This document shows, piece after piece, positions 43,614 to 52,905 of a stretch of 64,000 nucleotides of DNA. The DNA lies in contig NZ_JAFKFX010000039.1 of the NCBI RefSeq assembly GCF_017308075.1, positions 1 through 64,000 of the forward strand, read 5' to 3'. The stretch's first letter is position 1, and each line of letters opens with the position of its first letter. Under the pieces are notes generated by a model. It saw nothing but the letters and a program-made list of their open reading frames with translations. It was not told the DNA's origin and did not search any database. Made by a program: the position numbers and the translations under genes. Source of the DNA: Allobosea sp. (GTDB taxonomy: Bacteria; Pseudomonadota; Alphaproteobacteria; Rhizobiales; Beijerinckiaceae).

Positions 43614-44990
43614 ATGCCCGCCTCGCGACGCCGTTTCTCGCTCGGGGCGCGGCTCTTCGTCTCGGCGGTGATCTGCTGCGCGCTGGTGCTGATCCTCGCG
43701 GGCTTCGGCCTCACCACCTTCTACCGCCGTTCGGCCGAGCGCGGCTTCGACGAGCGCCTCAGCGTCTACATCAAGGAACTCGTCGCCGATCTCGCCGCCC
43801 CGCCCGAAGCCGAGCGGCAGGCGATCGGCGATCTCGGCGAGCCGCGTTTCGATCTGCCGCTGTCCGGCTGGTACTGGCAGATCATCAGGCTCGACGGCGA
43901 GCGCCCGAACGTTCGCACTTCGCGCTCGCTGGTCGGTGGGCAATTGCCCAAGCTGCTCGACCAGCCCTTGCGGCCCAATGCGCGCGGCCTGCGCGAAAGC
44001 TATATCTCCGGGCCTGACGATCGCGAGCTGCGCATTCTCGAGCGCGAGATCGATGTCGGCGAGGATGGCCGCTTTACTGTCGGCGTCGCCGCCCCCGCCG
44101 ACGAGATCGACGGCGATATCCGCGATTTCCGCTTCGCCCTGACCCTGACCTTCCTGCTGCTCGGCCTGGCGCTCGTCGCTTCGACCCTGATCCAGGTCCG
44201 CTTCGGTTTGCGCCCCCTGGTTCGTCTCGGCTCTGCCGTCGGCAAGGTCCGTACCGGCGAGAGCGCCCGCATCGGCGGCGAATATCCTCCTGATCTCGCT
44301 CCGCTCGCCGGCGAGCTCAACCAGTTGATCGACGCCAACCGCGAAATCCTGGAGCGAGCGCGGACGCAGGTCGGCAACCTCGCTCATGCACTGAAGACGC
44401 CGCTCAGCGTGATGCAGAACGAGGCTGAAGCCGCGCAGGGGCCGCTGTCCCAGACCGTTCGCCACCAGACGGCGATCATGCGCGATCAGGTCCAGTACTA
44501 TCTCGACCGTGCCCGGGCGGCGGCACTGTCCGGTGCGCTCGGCGGCGTCACCGAGATCGCACCTTCCCTTGATGCGTTGATCCGGACCTTTCAGAAGATC
44601 GCGCATGGGCGCGCCGTCCGGGGGGGGCATGACGTCGCATCCGACGCCAGGTTCCGCGGCGAGCGGCAGGATCTCGAGGAAATGCTCGGAAACCTGCTCG
44701 ACAACGCCTTCAAATGGGCTCGCTCTCAGGTCCGGGTCAGCCTGGACACCGGCCGCGACCTGCCGGAGGGGCGCCTCGCCCTGCTGATCGACGACGACGG
44801 TCCCGGTTTGCCGGACGAGGCCATGGCCGATGTGATCAAGCGCGGCCGCCGGCTGGACGAGACCACGCCGGGGTCGGGTCTCGGGCTCTCCATCGTCGTC
44901 GATCTCGCCAAGCTCTATGGCGGTGGGCTGACGCTCGAGCACTCGCCGCTGGGCGGTCTCAGGGCCCGGCTGATTCTGCCGGCTGTTTGA
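43614..44990 (+). CDS. feuQ: sensor histidine kinase, FeuQ/PhoQ-like
   Basis: A 458-residue membrane kinase. Two membrane spans (about residues 14-36 and 176-198) enclose a periplasmic sensor of about 140 residues. A HAMP region follows, then an H-box of the PhoQ type (NLAHALKTPLSVMQNEAEAA, His near residue 260). The ATPase domain has DNAFKWA (N box), DDDGPGLPDE (G1) and GSGLGLSIV (G2). It is encoded 8 bp after the regulator. The periplasmic part is the probable target of the FeuN-like protein upstream. Confidence 0.82.
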   Translation: MPASRRRFSLGARLFVSAVICCALVLILAGFGLTTFYRRSAERGFDERLSVYIKELVADLAAPPEAERQAIGDLGEPRFDLPLSGWYWQIIRLDGERPNVRTSRSLVGGQLPKLLDQPLRPNARGLRESYISGPDDRELRILEREIDVGEDGRFTVGVAAPADEIDGDIRDFRFALTLTFLLLGLALVASTLIQVRFGLRPLVRLGSAVGKVRTGESARIGGEYPPDLAPLAGELNQLIDANREILERARTQVGNLAHALKTPLSVMQNEAEAAQGPLSQTVRHQTAIMRDQVQYYLDRARAAALSGALGGVTEIAPSLDALIRTFQKIAHGRAVRGGHDVASDARFRGERQDLEEMLGNLLDNAFKWARSQVRVSLDTGRDLPEGRLALLIDDDGPGLPDEAMADVIKRGRRLDETTPGSGLGLSIVVDLAKLYGGGLTLEHSPLGGLRARLILPAV

Positions 44991-45068
44991 TGCCGCGCAT
45001 TGCCCGCGTGACCCTTTGTCGCCATCTTCGGGCATGAAGCGCGTCGCGCGATTGGTTATGAACGGCCG

Positions 45069-46178
45069 ATGCTGATCTGGATCATCTTTGCGGTCATGAC
45101 GGGGGCTGCGGTCCTCTCCGTGCTCTGGCCGCTCGGCCGCCGCCAGCCGCCGATCTTCGCCGACACGGCGGGGGCGGCTTCGCTTTACCGGGCCCAGGTC
45201 GCCGAGATCGAGCGCGATCTCGGCCGTCGCCTGATCGGTGCCGCCGAGGCGGAGGCCGCCAAGGCCGAGGCGGCGCGCCGGCTGCTGCGGGCGGCCGAGG
45301 TCGAAGCCGCGCCTGCGGGCGACAGCGAACCTTCCCTGCGCCGGCGCCGCGCCGCTTCGGCGATCGCGCTCTCTTGCGTGCCGCTGCTGGCCTTGCTCGT
45401 CTATGGCGCCTATGGCTCGCCGAGCATGCCGGACCAGCCGCTGGCGGCGCGCCTCAAATCCGATGCCGCCGGGCAGGATTTCGCGATCGCGCTGGCACGG
45501 ATAGAGGCCCATCTCGCTGCCAATCCGAATGACGGCAAGGGCTGGTCGGTGCTGGCGCCGGTCTATCTGCGGCAGGGCCGCTTCGAGGACGCCGCGAAGG
45601 CTTTCGCCGCCGCGATCCGCCTGGATGGTCCGACTGCCGAGCGCCATGCGGCGCGCGGCGAGGCTCTGATCCTGGCGGCCGGAGGCGTCGTCACCGCCGG
45701 CGCGCGCGAGGCTCTGGCGGAAGCGGTCAAGCTCGACCCCGCCAATCCCCGCGCCCGCTTCTTCCTGGCGATCGGACAGGAGCAGGACGGCAAGATTCCG
45801 GAGGCGATCGCCTCGCTCCAGGCCCTGCTCGCCGGCGCGCCGGCGGACGCACCCTGGAGGGGGCCGGTCGCGGCGCGTCTCGAAAGCCTGCAGGGCCCTG
45901 CCGATTCTGCCGCGGCCGCGATCGCCAAACTGCCCGCCCAGGACCAGTCGGCCGCGATCCGCGGCATGGTCGACAGCCTGGCCGCCAGGCTCGGCGAGGG
46001 CGGCGGCACGCTGGCCGAGTGGTCGCGCCTGATCCGCTCGCAGAGCGTGCTCGCGGATCGGCCGGCTGCTCTCAAATCCCTGGCGACGGCGCGCGAGCGG
46101 CTCGCGGCCGATCCCGACGCGCTCGCGGCGCTGGCCGCGCTCGCTGGCGAACTCGGCTTGCAGGAGGCATCCCGATGA
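45069..46178 (+). CDS. ccmI: c-type cytochrome biogenesis protein CcmI (CycH)
   Basis: A 369-residue protein. A first membrane helix ([21 protein letters not shown]) is followed by the CcmI-1 segment [35 protein letters not shown] second span ([18 protein letters not shown]) and a periplasmic TPR-like region ([38 protein letters not shown]) follow. It chaperones apocytochrome c to the haem ligation complex. It is the first gene of ccmI-ccmE-ccmF-ccmH (cycHJKL), with its stop overlapping ccmE (ATGA). Confidence 0.92.
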   Translation: MLIWIIFAVMTGAAVLSVLWPLGRRQPPIFADTAGAASLYRAQVAEIERDLGRRLIGAAEAEAAKAEAARRLLRAAEVEAAPAGDSEPSLRRRRAASAIALSCVPLLALLVYGAYGSPSMPDQPLAARLKSDAAGQDFAIALARIEAHLAANPNDGKGWSVLAPVYLRQGRFEDAAKAFAAAIRLDGPTAERHAARGEALILAAGGVVTAGAREALAEAVKLDPANPRARFFLAIGQEQDGKIPEAIASLQALLAGAPADAPWRGPVAARLESLQGPADSAAAAIAKLPAQDQSAAIRGMVDSLAARLGEGGGTLAEWSRLIRSQSVLADRPAALKSLATARERLAADPDALAALAALAGELGLQEASR

Positions 46179-46702
46179 CCGCGCAGACCGGCTTTCCACG
46201 CAGCCCGGTGCGCAAGGGCATGACGCGAAAGCAGCGCCGGATGGTGCTGATCGCCTCGGCCGGAGCGGTGCTCGCGATCTCGGCCGGGCTCGTCGCCTAT
46301 GCGCTGCGCGACAGCATCGTCTTCTTCTACGGGCCGACCGAGGTGGTCGAAAAGGGGCTCATGCCGGGCACGCGCCTGCGACTCGGCGGTCTGGTCGGCG
46401 AGGGGTCGGTCGTGCGCACGCCCGGCCAGAAGGTCAGCTTCACGGTGACCGATGCCAAGACAACGATCACCGTCAACTATACCGGCCTCCTGCCCGATCT
46501 CTTCCGCGAGGGCCAGGGCGTCGTCACCGAGGGCGTGCTCGAAGCGCCAGGCCGCTTCCGCGCCGACTCGGTGCTCGCCAAGCATGACGAGAACTACATG
46601 CCTCGCGAAGTCGCGGACGCTTTGAAGAAGCAGGGACATTGGCAGCCGGGTGACGCCAAGGCGGGGGCGGACGCCGCCACCACGCCGGCGCCGGCGAAAT
46701 AG
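46175..46702 (+). CDS. ccmE: cytochrome c maturation haem chaperone CcmE (CycJ)
   Basis: A 175-residue protein with one N-terminal membrane anchor ([22 protein letters not shown]) and a periplasmic OB fold. The haem-binding His is in [11 protein letters not shown] near residue 133, the CcmE signature. [19 protein letters not shown] and [18 protein letters not shown] are also conserved. It carries haem covalently from CcmC/D to CcmF/H. Normal length with a disordered tail. Confidence 0.95.
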   Translation: MTAQTGFPRSPVRKGMTRKQRRMVLIASAGAVLAISAGLVAYALRDSIVFFYGPTEVVEKGLMPGTRLRLGGLVGEGSVVRTPGQKVSFTVTDAKTTITVNYTGLLPDLFREGQGVVTEGVLEAPGRFRADSVLAKHDENYMPREVADALKKQGHWQPGDAKAGADAATTPAPAK

Positions 46703-46712
46703 GGCTAAAGCG

Positions 46713-48695
46713 ATGATCGTCGAAATTGGTCACTTCGCCTTGGCGCTGGCGCTGGGCGTCGCCGTTATCCAGACGGTGGTGCCGCTCTGGGGCGTCGCCC
46801 GTCAGGATCCCGTGCTGGCTTCGGTCGGCCCGGCCGCCGCGATCGCCTGTTTCCTGCTCGTCGCGCTCGCCTTCGGCAGCCTGATGTTCTCCTATGTCGC
46901 CTCGGATTTCTCGGTCGAGAACGTCGCTTCGAATTCGCATTCGGCGCAGCCCCTTATCTTCAAGCTGACGTCGGTCTGGGGGAACCATGAGGGCTCGATG
47001 CTGCTCTGGGTCCTCATCCTCGTCCTTTTCGGCGCGTTGGTCGCGCTGTCCCGGCGCTCGCTTCCGGCGCGGCTGCGGGCCGGCGCGTTGGCCGCCCAGG
47101 GCTCCATCACGGTCGCCTTCCTTGCCTTCACGCTGCTGACCTCCAACCCGTTCCGCCGACTCGTCCCGGCGCCGGCCGAGGGGCAGGACCTCAACCCGTT
47201 GCTCCAGGATCTCGGTCTCGCGATCCATCCGCCGCTGCTCTATGTCGGCTATGTCGGCTTTTCGATCTCCTATGCCTTCGCCGTGGCGGCGCTGATCGAC
47301 GGGCGCATCGATGCCGTCTGGGCGCGCGCGGTCCGGCCCTGGACGCTGCTGGCCTGGACCTTCCTGACGCTCGGCATCTCCATGGGCTCCTACTGGGCCT
47401 ATTACGAGCTCGGCTGGGGCGGCTGGTGGTTCTGGGATCCGGTCGAGAACGCCTCGCTGATGCCCTGGATCGCCGGTACGGCGCTGATCCATTCGACCGT
47501 GGTGATGGAGAAGCGCGACGCGCTCAAGGTCTGGACGATCCTGCTTGCGATCCTGACCTTCTCGCTCTCGCTGCTCGGCGCCTTCATCGTCCGTTCGGGC
47601 GTTCTGACCTCGGTGCATTCCTTCGCCACCGACCCGCAGCGCGGCCTGTTCATCCTGGCCATTCTGGTTTTCTTCGTCGGCGGCTCGCTGGCGCTGTTCG
47701 CCTGGCGGGCGCCGCTCCTGCGGCAGGGGGGGCTGTTTGCGCCGATCTCGCGTGAGAGCGCGCTCGTCGTCAACAATCTCTTCCTCGCCACCGCCTGCGC
47801 CACCGTCTTCGTCGGAACGCTCTATCCGCTGGTGCTGGAGATGCTGACCGGCGACAAGATCTCGGTCGGTCCGCCCTTCTTCAACGCGACCTTCGTGCCG
47901 GTGATCGTGCCCCTGCTGCTGCTGCTTCCGATCGGCCAGTCGCTCGCCTGGAAGCGCGGCGATTTGCTCGGTGCGGCCCAGCGCGCCCAGTTCGCTTTCG
48001 GCTTCGCCGTGCTGGTGACGATCGCGCTGCTCGCCCTGACGCGCGGCGGCCCCGTGCTCGCCCCGCTCGGCGTCGGGCTCGGCGTCTTCCTGGTCGTAAG
48101 CGCGTTCTGGGATCTCGGCGAGCGCGTCGTCGCCCGCGCCAGCGGCGCCGCCGCGATCTGGTCGCGGGCACGGGGCCTGCCGCGCTCGATCTGGGGCACG
48201 GCCTTCGCCCATGCCGGCGTCGGCGTCACCGTGATCGGCATCGCCGCGACCGCCTGGAGCACCGAGGGGATCGGCTTCCTGAAGCCCGGCCAGAGCCTGA
48301 CCAGCGGCCGCTACACTTTCACGCTGGAATCGCTCGCGCCGCGCAGCGGGCCGAACTTCACCGAGGAGGTCGCGCGCTTCAAGATCCGGTCCGGCGAGCG
48401 CGAGATGAAGCCGGTCGAATCGATGAAGCGGATGTATACGGCACGCGCCATGCCGACGACCGAGGCTGGTATCCGCAGCGACGGATTCAGCCAGGCCTAT
48501 GTCAGCCTCGGCGAGCGCGAGGCCGATGGCAGCATCGCCGTCAGGGCCTATGACAAGCCGCTGGTCCTGCTGATCTGGATCGGCTCGCTGATCATGGCCT
48601 TCGGTGGCGCGCTCTCGCTGACCGACCGGCGCTTCCGGGTGGCTGCGCCGCGGCGCGCCGCGTCTGCCGCTACCATGCCGCAGCCGGCGGAGTGA
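46713..48695 (+). CDS. ccmF: haem lyase subunit CcmF (CycK)
   Basis: A 660-residue polytopic membrane protein with about 15 spans. The haem-handling WWD domain is visible as GWGGWWFWDPVENASLMPW near residue 236, preceded by the conserved LGLAIHPPLLYVGYVGFS. C-terminal periplasmic loop RFKIRSGEREMKPVESMKRMYTARAMPTTEAGI is typical. With CcmH and CcmI it ligates haem to apocytochrome CxxCH motifs. ATG 46713 was chosen within a longer open frame. Confidence 0.95.
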   Translation: MIVEIGHFALALALGVAVIQTVVPLWGVARQDPVLASVGPAAAIACFLLVALAFGSLMFSYVASDFSVENVASNSHSAQPLIFKLTSVWGNHEGSMLLWVLILVLFGALVALSRRSLPARLRAGALAAQGSITVAFLAFTLLTSNPFRRLVPAPAEGQDLNPLLQDLGLAIHPPLLYVGYVGFSISYAFAVAALIDGRIDAVWARAVRPWTLLAWTFLTLGISMGSYWAYYELGWGGWWFWDPVENASLMPWIAGTALIHSTVVMEKRDALKVWTILLAILTFSLSLLGAFIVRSGVLTSVHSFATDPQRGLFILAILVFFVGGSLALFAWRAPLLRQGGLFAPISRESALVVNNLFLATACATVFVGTLYPLVLEMLTGDKISVGPPFFNATFVPVIVPLLLLLPIGQSLAWKRGDLLGAAQRAQFAFGFAVLVTIALLALTRGGPVLAPLGVGLGVFLVVSAFWDLGERVVARASGAAAIWSRARGLPRSIWGTAFAHAGVGVTVIGIAATAWSTEGIGFLKPGQSLTSGRYTFTLESLAPRSGPNFTEEVARFKIRSGEREMKPVESMKRMYTARAMPTTEAGIRSDGFSQAYVSLGEREADGSIAVRAYDKPLVLLIWIGSLIMAFGGALSLTDRRFRVAAPRRAASAATMPQPAE

Positions 48696-48700
48696 GGTCG

Positions 48701-49168
48701 ATGCGCGTCGCCTCTCTGCTGATCTGCCTCGGGCTCGCCTTCGTCGGGCCGGCCATGGCCGTTCAGCCCGACGAGATTCTGCCCGACGCTGCGCTCGAGC
48801 AGCGAGCGCGCGAGATCTCCTCGGGGCTGCGTTGCCTGGTCTGCCAGAACCAGTCGATCGACGATTCCGATGCGCCGCTGGCCAAGGATCTGCGCATCCT
48901 CGTGCGCGAGCGGCTGGTCGCCGGCGACAGCGATCGTGCCGTTACCGATTTCGTCGTGGCCCGCTATGGCGACTTCGTGCTGCTGCGGCCGCCGGTCAAT
49001 GCCCGCACGCTCGCGCTCTGGATGGCGCCTTTCACGATCCTGGCCGCCGGCCTGCTCTTCCTCTGGCGGCGCCGGCGGATGAACGACGCGCCTGCCGCGG
49101 CGACCCCGGCGCTGACCGCCGACGAGCAGCGCCGCCTTGACGAACTGACGCGCGCCGAGACCGATTGA
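48701..49168 (+). CDS. ccmH: cytochrome c maturation thiol reductant CcmH (CycL)
   Basis: A 155-residue protein with a signal peptide (VASLLICLGLAFVGPAMA) and the redox motif LRCLVCQNQS (residues about 43-52, LRCxxCQ), then the helical domain RILVRERLVAGDSDRAVTDFVVARYGDFVLLRPP. One membrane anchor (LALWMAPFTILAAGLLFLW) and a short cytoplasmic tail follow. It keeps apocytochrome cysteines reduced. It is the last gene of the ccm operon in this window. Confidence 0.94.
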   Translation: MRVASLLICLGLAFVGPAMAVQPDEILPDAALEQRAREISSGLRCLVCQNQSIDDSDAPLAKDLRILVRERLVAGDSDRAVTDFVVARYGDFVLLRPPVNARTLALWMAPFTILAAGLLFLWRRRRMNDAPAAATPALTADEQRRLDELTRAETD

Positions 49169-49298
49169 GCCCCGTCGAAGCCTCACAGCGAACCTTACGA
49201 AATCGTCATGCTCGGGCGAAATCCGGGTAAGGCGCCAAGCCTCATGGTGCAGGGGACGAAGCAGGAAAGACCCTGCGATCCGCCGCGAGGTTTGCATC

Positions 49299-50522
49299 AT
49301 GAATACCAACGAGAACAAGACCGAGAACACCTTCCGTCAGCCGGCTCCGGCCCGCTCGATCCTGAAGCGCGGCGCGCTGATCGCCGGCGCTGCGACCCTG
49401 AGCATCGGCCTGATGGCCGGTCTTGCCGACAACCTGCTGACCAGCCATGGCGGCGCCAACGCCCAGCCGATCCAGCTTTCGGGCGTGCAGATGCAGCTGC
49501 CCTCCTTCGCCGACGTCGCCGAGAAGGTGAAGCCGGCCGTCGTCTCGGTCCGCGTCAACTCGCGCCTCGCCGCCACCGGTGAGGAAGGCGAGGGCGGCCC
49601 GAACGTCCTGCCGCCCGGCCACCCGCTGGAGCGCTTCTTCCGCCAGTTCGACGAGCAGCAGAGCCCGCGCCTCGGCCGGCCGGCGCCGGAGCGTCGTGCG
49701 ATGTCGCAGGGTTCGGGCTTCTTCGTCAGCCAGGACGGCTATGTCGTCACCAACAACCACGTCGTCGAGAAGGCGTCCCAGGTCGAGCTCGTCACTGATG
49801 ATGGCAAGACCCTGACCGCCAAGGTCGTCGGCACCGATCCGCGCACCGATCTCGCTCTGCTCAAGGTCAACGAGTCCGGCAACTATCCCTTCGTCCAGCT
49901 GGCCGGCGCCAAGCCGCGCATCGGCGAGTGGGTGATGGCGGTCGGCAACCCGTTCGGTCTCGGCGGCACGGTCACGGCCGGTATCGTCTCGGCCCAGGGC
50001 CGCGACATCGGCTCGGGTCCCTATGACGACTTCCTGCAGATTGACGCGGCGGTGAACCGTGGCAATTCCGGCGGCCCGACCTTCAACCTCAAGGGCGAGG
50101 TCGTCGGCGTCAACACCGCGATCTTCTCGCCATCCGGCGGCAATGTCGGCATCGCCTTCGCCATTCCGGCGGCGACCGTCAACAGCGTCGTCGAGTCGCT
50201 GAAGAAGGACGGCACGGTGGCGCGCGGCTTCATCGGCGTGCAGATCCAGCCGGTCACGGCCGAGGTCGCCGATGCGATCGGCCTGAAGGACGCCAAGGGC
50301 GCCCTGATCGCCTCGGCGCAGGTCGACGGTCCGGCCGCCAAGGCCGGCCTGAAGCGCGGCGACACGATCCTGGCCGTCAATGGCGAGAAGATCGCCGACG
50401 CCCGCGATCTCTCCCGCAAGATCGCTACCTTCGCGCCGGGCAGCAAGACCAAGCTGACCGTCTGGCGCGACGGGAAGGAGCGCGAGTTCTCCTTCGAGGT
50501 CGGTCGCCAGCCGGCGGCCTGA
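49299..50522 (+). CDS. DegP/HtrA-like periplasmic serine protease with one PDZ domain
   Basis: A 407-residue protease. An N-terminal hydrophobic segment (ALIAGAATLSIGLMAGLA) serves as signal or anchor. The trypsin-like triad is H154 (TNNHVV), D184 (RTDLALLK) and S257 (NRGNSGGP). A Q-rich LA-loop-like insert (residues 95-135) precedes the core. One PDZ domain spans about 300-400 (VARGFIGVQIQPVTAEVADA, GLKRGDTILAVNG). Classical DegP has two PDZ domains and about 470-500 residues, so this is a one-PDZ version closer to DegS in layout. It lies between ccm and a two-component pair, as in other rhizobial relatives. Confidence 0.88.
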   Translation: MNTNENKTENTFRQPAPARSILKRGALIAGAATLSIGLMAGLADNLLTSHGGANAQPIQLSGVQMQLPSFADVAEKVKPAVVSVRVNSRLAATGEEGEGGPNVLPPGHPLERFFRQFDEQQSPRLGRPAPERRAMSQGSGFFVSQDGYVVTNNHVVEKASQVELVTDDGKTLTAKVVGTDPRTDLALLKVNESGNYPFVQLAGAKPRIGEWVMAVGNPFGLGGTVTAGIVSAQGRDIGSGPYDDFLQIDAAVNRGNSGGPTFNLKGEVVGVNTAIFSPSGGNVGIAFAIPAATVNSVVESLKKDGTVARGFIGVQIQPVTAEVADAIGLKDAKGALIASAQVDGPAAKAGLKRGDTILAVNGEKIADARDLSRKIATFAPGSKTKLTVWRDGKEREFSFEVGRQPAA

Positions 50523-50542
50523 CCCGGGCTAGTCCAAGTCGG

Positions 50543-50584
50543 GCGTGTTCCAGCGCGTCAGTGTAACTTATAGCTGGAACACGC
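50543..50584. repeat. long inverted repeat after the DegP-like gene
   Basis: Perfect 12-bp arms GCGTGTTCCAGC (50543-50554) and GCTGGAACACGC (50573-50584) separated by 18 nt, starting 21 bp after the stop codon. No T-run follows. It could be a factor-dependent terminator, a dispersed palindromic repeat of the chromosome, or an operator for the following regulator gene. Confidence 0.55.
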
Positions 50585-50710
50585 TCCGGGCGGATGGATT
50601 TCCCCGGCTGTCACGTCGCCCCCATGCCGGGGAACCCCACCGCTTCCGCGGCAGGTCGGATCGTCACATCCGGCCTGCCGCTTTTCCTTTTGCTGAGGTA
50701 ACTTGCCGCC

Positions 50711-51394
50711 ATGCGACTCCTGATCGTCGAAGACGACGCCGAAGCGGCGGCCTATCTGGTCAAGGCTTTCCGTGAAGCCGGGCATGTTCCCGACCATGCA
50801 GCCGATGGGCTGGAGGGCTATGCGCTCGCCCAGGGCGGCGGCTACGACGTGCTGGTCGTCGACCGCATGTTGCCGCGCATGGACGGGCTCTCGCTGATCC
50901 GCTCGCTGCGCGAGCAGGACGACGCGACGCCGGCCCTGATCCTTTCGGCGCTCGCCCAGGTCGACGACCGGGTCAAGGGCCTGCGGGCCGGCGGCGACGA
51001 CTACCTGCCCAAGCCCTACGCCTTCTCCGAGCTGCTCGCCCGCGTCGAGGTTCTGGCCCGCCGGCGCGGCGCGCCGGCCTCCGAGCCGACCACCTACCGG
51101 GTCGGCGATCTCGTGCTCGATCGGCTCGCCCATCGCGTCACCCGCGCCGGCGAGGAGATCGTGCTGCAGCCGCGCGAGTTCCGCCTGCTCGAATATCTGA
51201 TGAAGCATGCCGGGCAGGTCGTGACCCGCACCATGCTGCTGGAGAACGTCTGGGACTATCATTTCGACCCCCAGACCAATGTCATCGACGTCCATGTCTC
51301 GCGGCTGCGCGCCAAGATCGACAAGGGCTTCGAGCATGCGATGATCCACACCATCCGCGGCGCGGGATACATGGTCCGTGATACAGCTCGCTGA
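50711..51394 (+). CDS. OmpR-family response regulator
   Basis: A 227-residue regulator. The receiver starts RLLIVEDDAEAAAYLVKAFREAG, with phospho-acceptor Asp in VLVVDRMLPRMDG (near residue 51) and Lys in YLPKPYAFSEL. The C-terminal winged helix has LQPREFRLLEYLMKHAGQVVTRTMLLENVWDYHFDPQTNVIDVHVSRLRAKID, a CusR/TctD-like HTH signature. The gene is followed by its kinase with a 17-bp overlap. Pairing with an adjacent DegP-like gene suggests envelope stress control, but this is inference. Confidence 0.88.
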   Translation: MRLLIVEDDAEAAAYLVKAFREAGHVPDHAADGLEGYALAQGGGYDVLVVDRMLPRMDGLSLIRSLREQDDATPALILSALAQVDDRVKGLRAGGDDYLPKPYAFSELLARVEVLARRRGAPASEPTTYRVGDLVLDRLAHRVTRAGEEIVLQPREFRLLEYLMKHAGQVVTRTMLLENVWDYHFDPQTNVIDVHVSRLRAKIDKGFEHAMIHTIRGAGYMVRDTAR

Positions 51395-52877
51395 TCCGGC
51401 GCCGGCCGGCGGCCAGCGCCTCCTGCCGAACCTCTTCCGCACCACCGCCTTCAAGCTGACGGCGGTGTATCTCGTCGTCTTCGCGCTCTTCGCCGCCTTC
51501 GTGCTCGGCTATGTCGCCTGGAACGCCAAGAGCCTGCTCGACGACCAGATCCGCTCGACCATCGATGCGGAGATCCAGGGCCTGGCCGAGCAGCAGCGCC
51601 TTGGCGGCATCCGGCGCCTGGTCCAGGTCATCGAACGGCGCTCGCGCGGTCCGGGCGCCTCGCTCTATCTCGTCGTCACGCCGACGGGCGAGCGTGTCGC
51701 GGGGAACATCGAGGCGCTCCAGCCCGGCACGCTCGACCGACCGGGTGAAAAGGAAATCCAGTATGCGCGCTCGTCGGAGGCGCTCGACCAGGTCAACCAC
51801 GCCATCGTCCGCGTCTTCATGCTGCCGGCCGGTTTCCGGCTGCTCGTCGGCCGCGATGTCGAGGAGCGCGAGCGGCTGCGCGTCATCATCAAGCGCGCCG
51901 CCGCCTGGTCGCTCGTGCTCGTCGTGGTGCTCGGCTGCTTCGGCGGCTGGTTCGTGGCGCGGCGCGTGCTCAAGCGCATCGACGGCATGACCGACAGCGC
52001 CCGCTCGATCATGGCCGGCGACCTCAAGGGCCGGCTCGCCGTCTCCGGCACCGGTGACGAACTCGACCGTCTCGCCCTCAATCTCAACGCAATGCTCGAC
52101 CGCATCGGCGAGCTGATGAGCGGCATGCAGCAGGTCTCCGACAATATCGCCCATGACCTCAAGACGCCGCTGACGCGCCTGCGCAACCGCGCCGAGGAGG
52201 CACTGCGCACCGCAGAGACGCCGGAGCAGCTGCGCGCCGCATTGGACGGAGCGATCGACGAGGCCGACGGGCTGATTCGCGTCTTCAACGCCCTCCTGAT
52301 GATCGCTCGCCTCGAGACCAGGCAAATCAGCGACAGCATGGCCCCGCTCGACCTCGCCGAGATCGTCGATGGGCTCGGCGAGCTCTACGAGCCGCTGGCC
52401 GAGGAGGCAGGGCTCTCGCTCTCGGTCAAAGTCGAGCCCGGGCTTTCGCTGACCGGCAATCGCGAGCTGATCGGCCAGGCGCTGGCCAACCTCATCGACA
52501 ACGCCCTGAAATACGGCAAGCCGGAGGGGGAGGCGCCGGCGACGGTCGAGGTCACGGCAAGGCGCGTCGGCGATATGGTCGAGCTCGGCGTCGCCGATCA
52601 CGGCGCGGGCATTCCCGAAGCCGACCGAGCCCGGGTGCTCGAGCGTTTCGTCCGGCTCGACAAGAGCCGCAGCAAGCCGGGCTTCGGCCTCGGCCTGGCG
52701 CTGGCTTCCGCGGTGGCGCGCCTGCATGGCGGTGCGGTGCAACTCGCGGACAACGCGCCCGGGCTGCGTGTCGAGATGTCCCTGCCGCTGGCGCCGCCCG
52801 CTGTGGAAAGTCCGGCCGTGGAAGAGCCTGCGGGCTCGACTTCCCCGCCAAAGCCGGCAGGGTTCCAGTCGGCCTGA
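51378..52877 (+). CDS. sensor histidine kinase paired with the upstream regulator
   Basis: A 499-residue membrane kinase starting with GTG inside the regulator gene. Two membrane spans (LTAVYLVVFALFAAFVLGYVAW and AAAWSLVLVVVLGCFGGWFV) enclose a periplasmic domain of about 130 residues. HAMP follows, then H-box NIAHDLKTPLTRLRNRAEEA (His near residue 258). ATPase motifs are DNALKYG, ADHGAGIPE and FGLGLALASA. It is of the EnvZ/CusS general type. The signal is unknown. Confidence 0.88.
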   Translation: MIQLADPAPAGGQRLLPNLFRTTAFKLTAVYLVVFALFAAFVLGYVAWNAKSLLDDQIRSTIDAEIQGLAEQQRLGGIRRLVQVIERRSRGPGASLYLVVTPTGERVAGNIEALQPGTLDRPGEKEIQYARSSEALDQVNHAIVRVFMLPAGFRLLVGRDVEERERLRVIIKRAAAWSLVLVVVLGCFGGWFVARRVLKRIDGMTDSARSIMAGDLKGRLAVSGTGDELDRLALNLNAMLDRIGELMSGMQQVSDNIAHDLKTPLTRLRNRAEEALRTAETPEQLRAALDGAIDEADGLIRVFNALLMIARLETRQISDSMAPLDLAEIVDGLGELYEPLAEEAGLSLSVKVEPGLSLTGNRELIGQALANLIDNALKYGKPEGEAPATVEVTARRVGDMVELGVADHGAGIPEADRARVLERFVRLDKSRSKPGFGLGLALASAVARLHGGAVQLADNAPGLRVEMSLPLAPPAVESPAVEEPAGSTSPPKPAGFQSA

Positions 52878-52905
52878 ATCGGGCCGTTGCCGGGGAGAGG
52901 GCCTC

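Noticed and set aside
43578-46199. Very long open frame on the minus strand (873 codons)
   Set aside because: Antisense to the FeuQ-like kinase and ccmI. It is an artefact of high GC; the protein is Arg/Glu/Gln-rich without domains.
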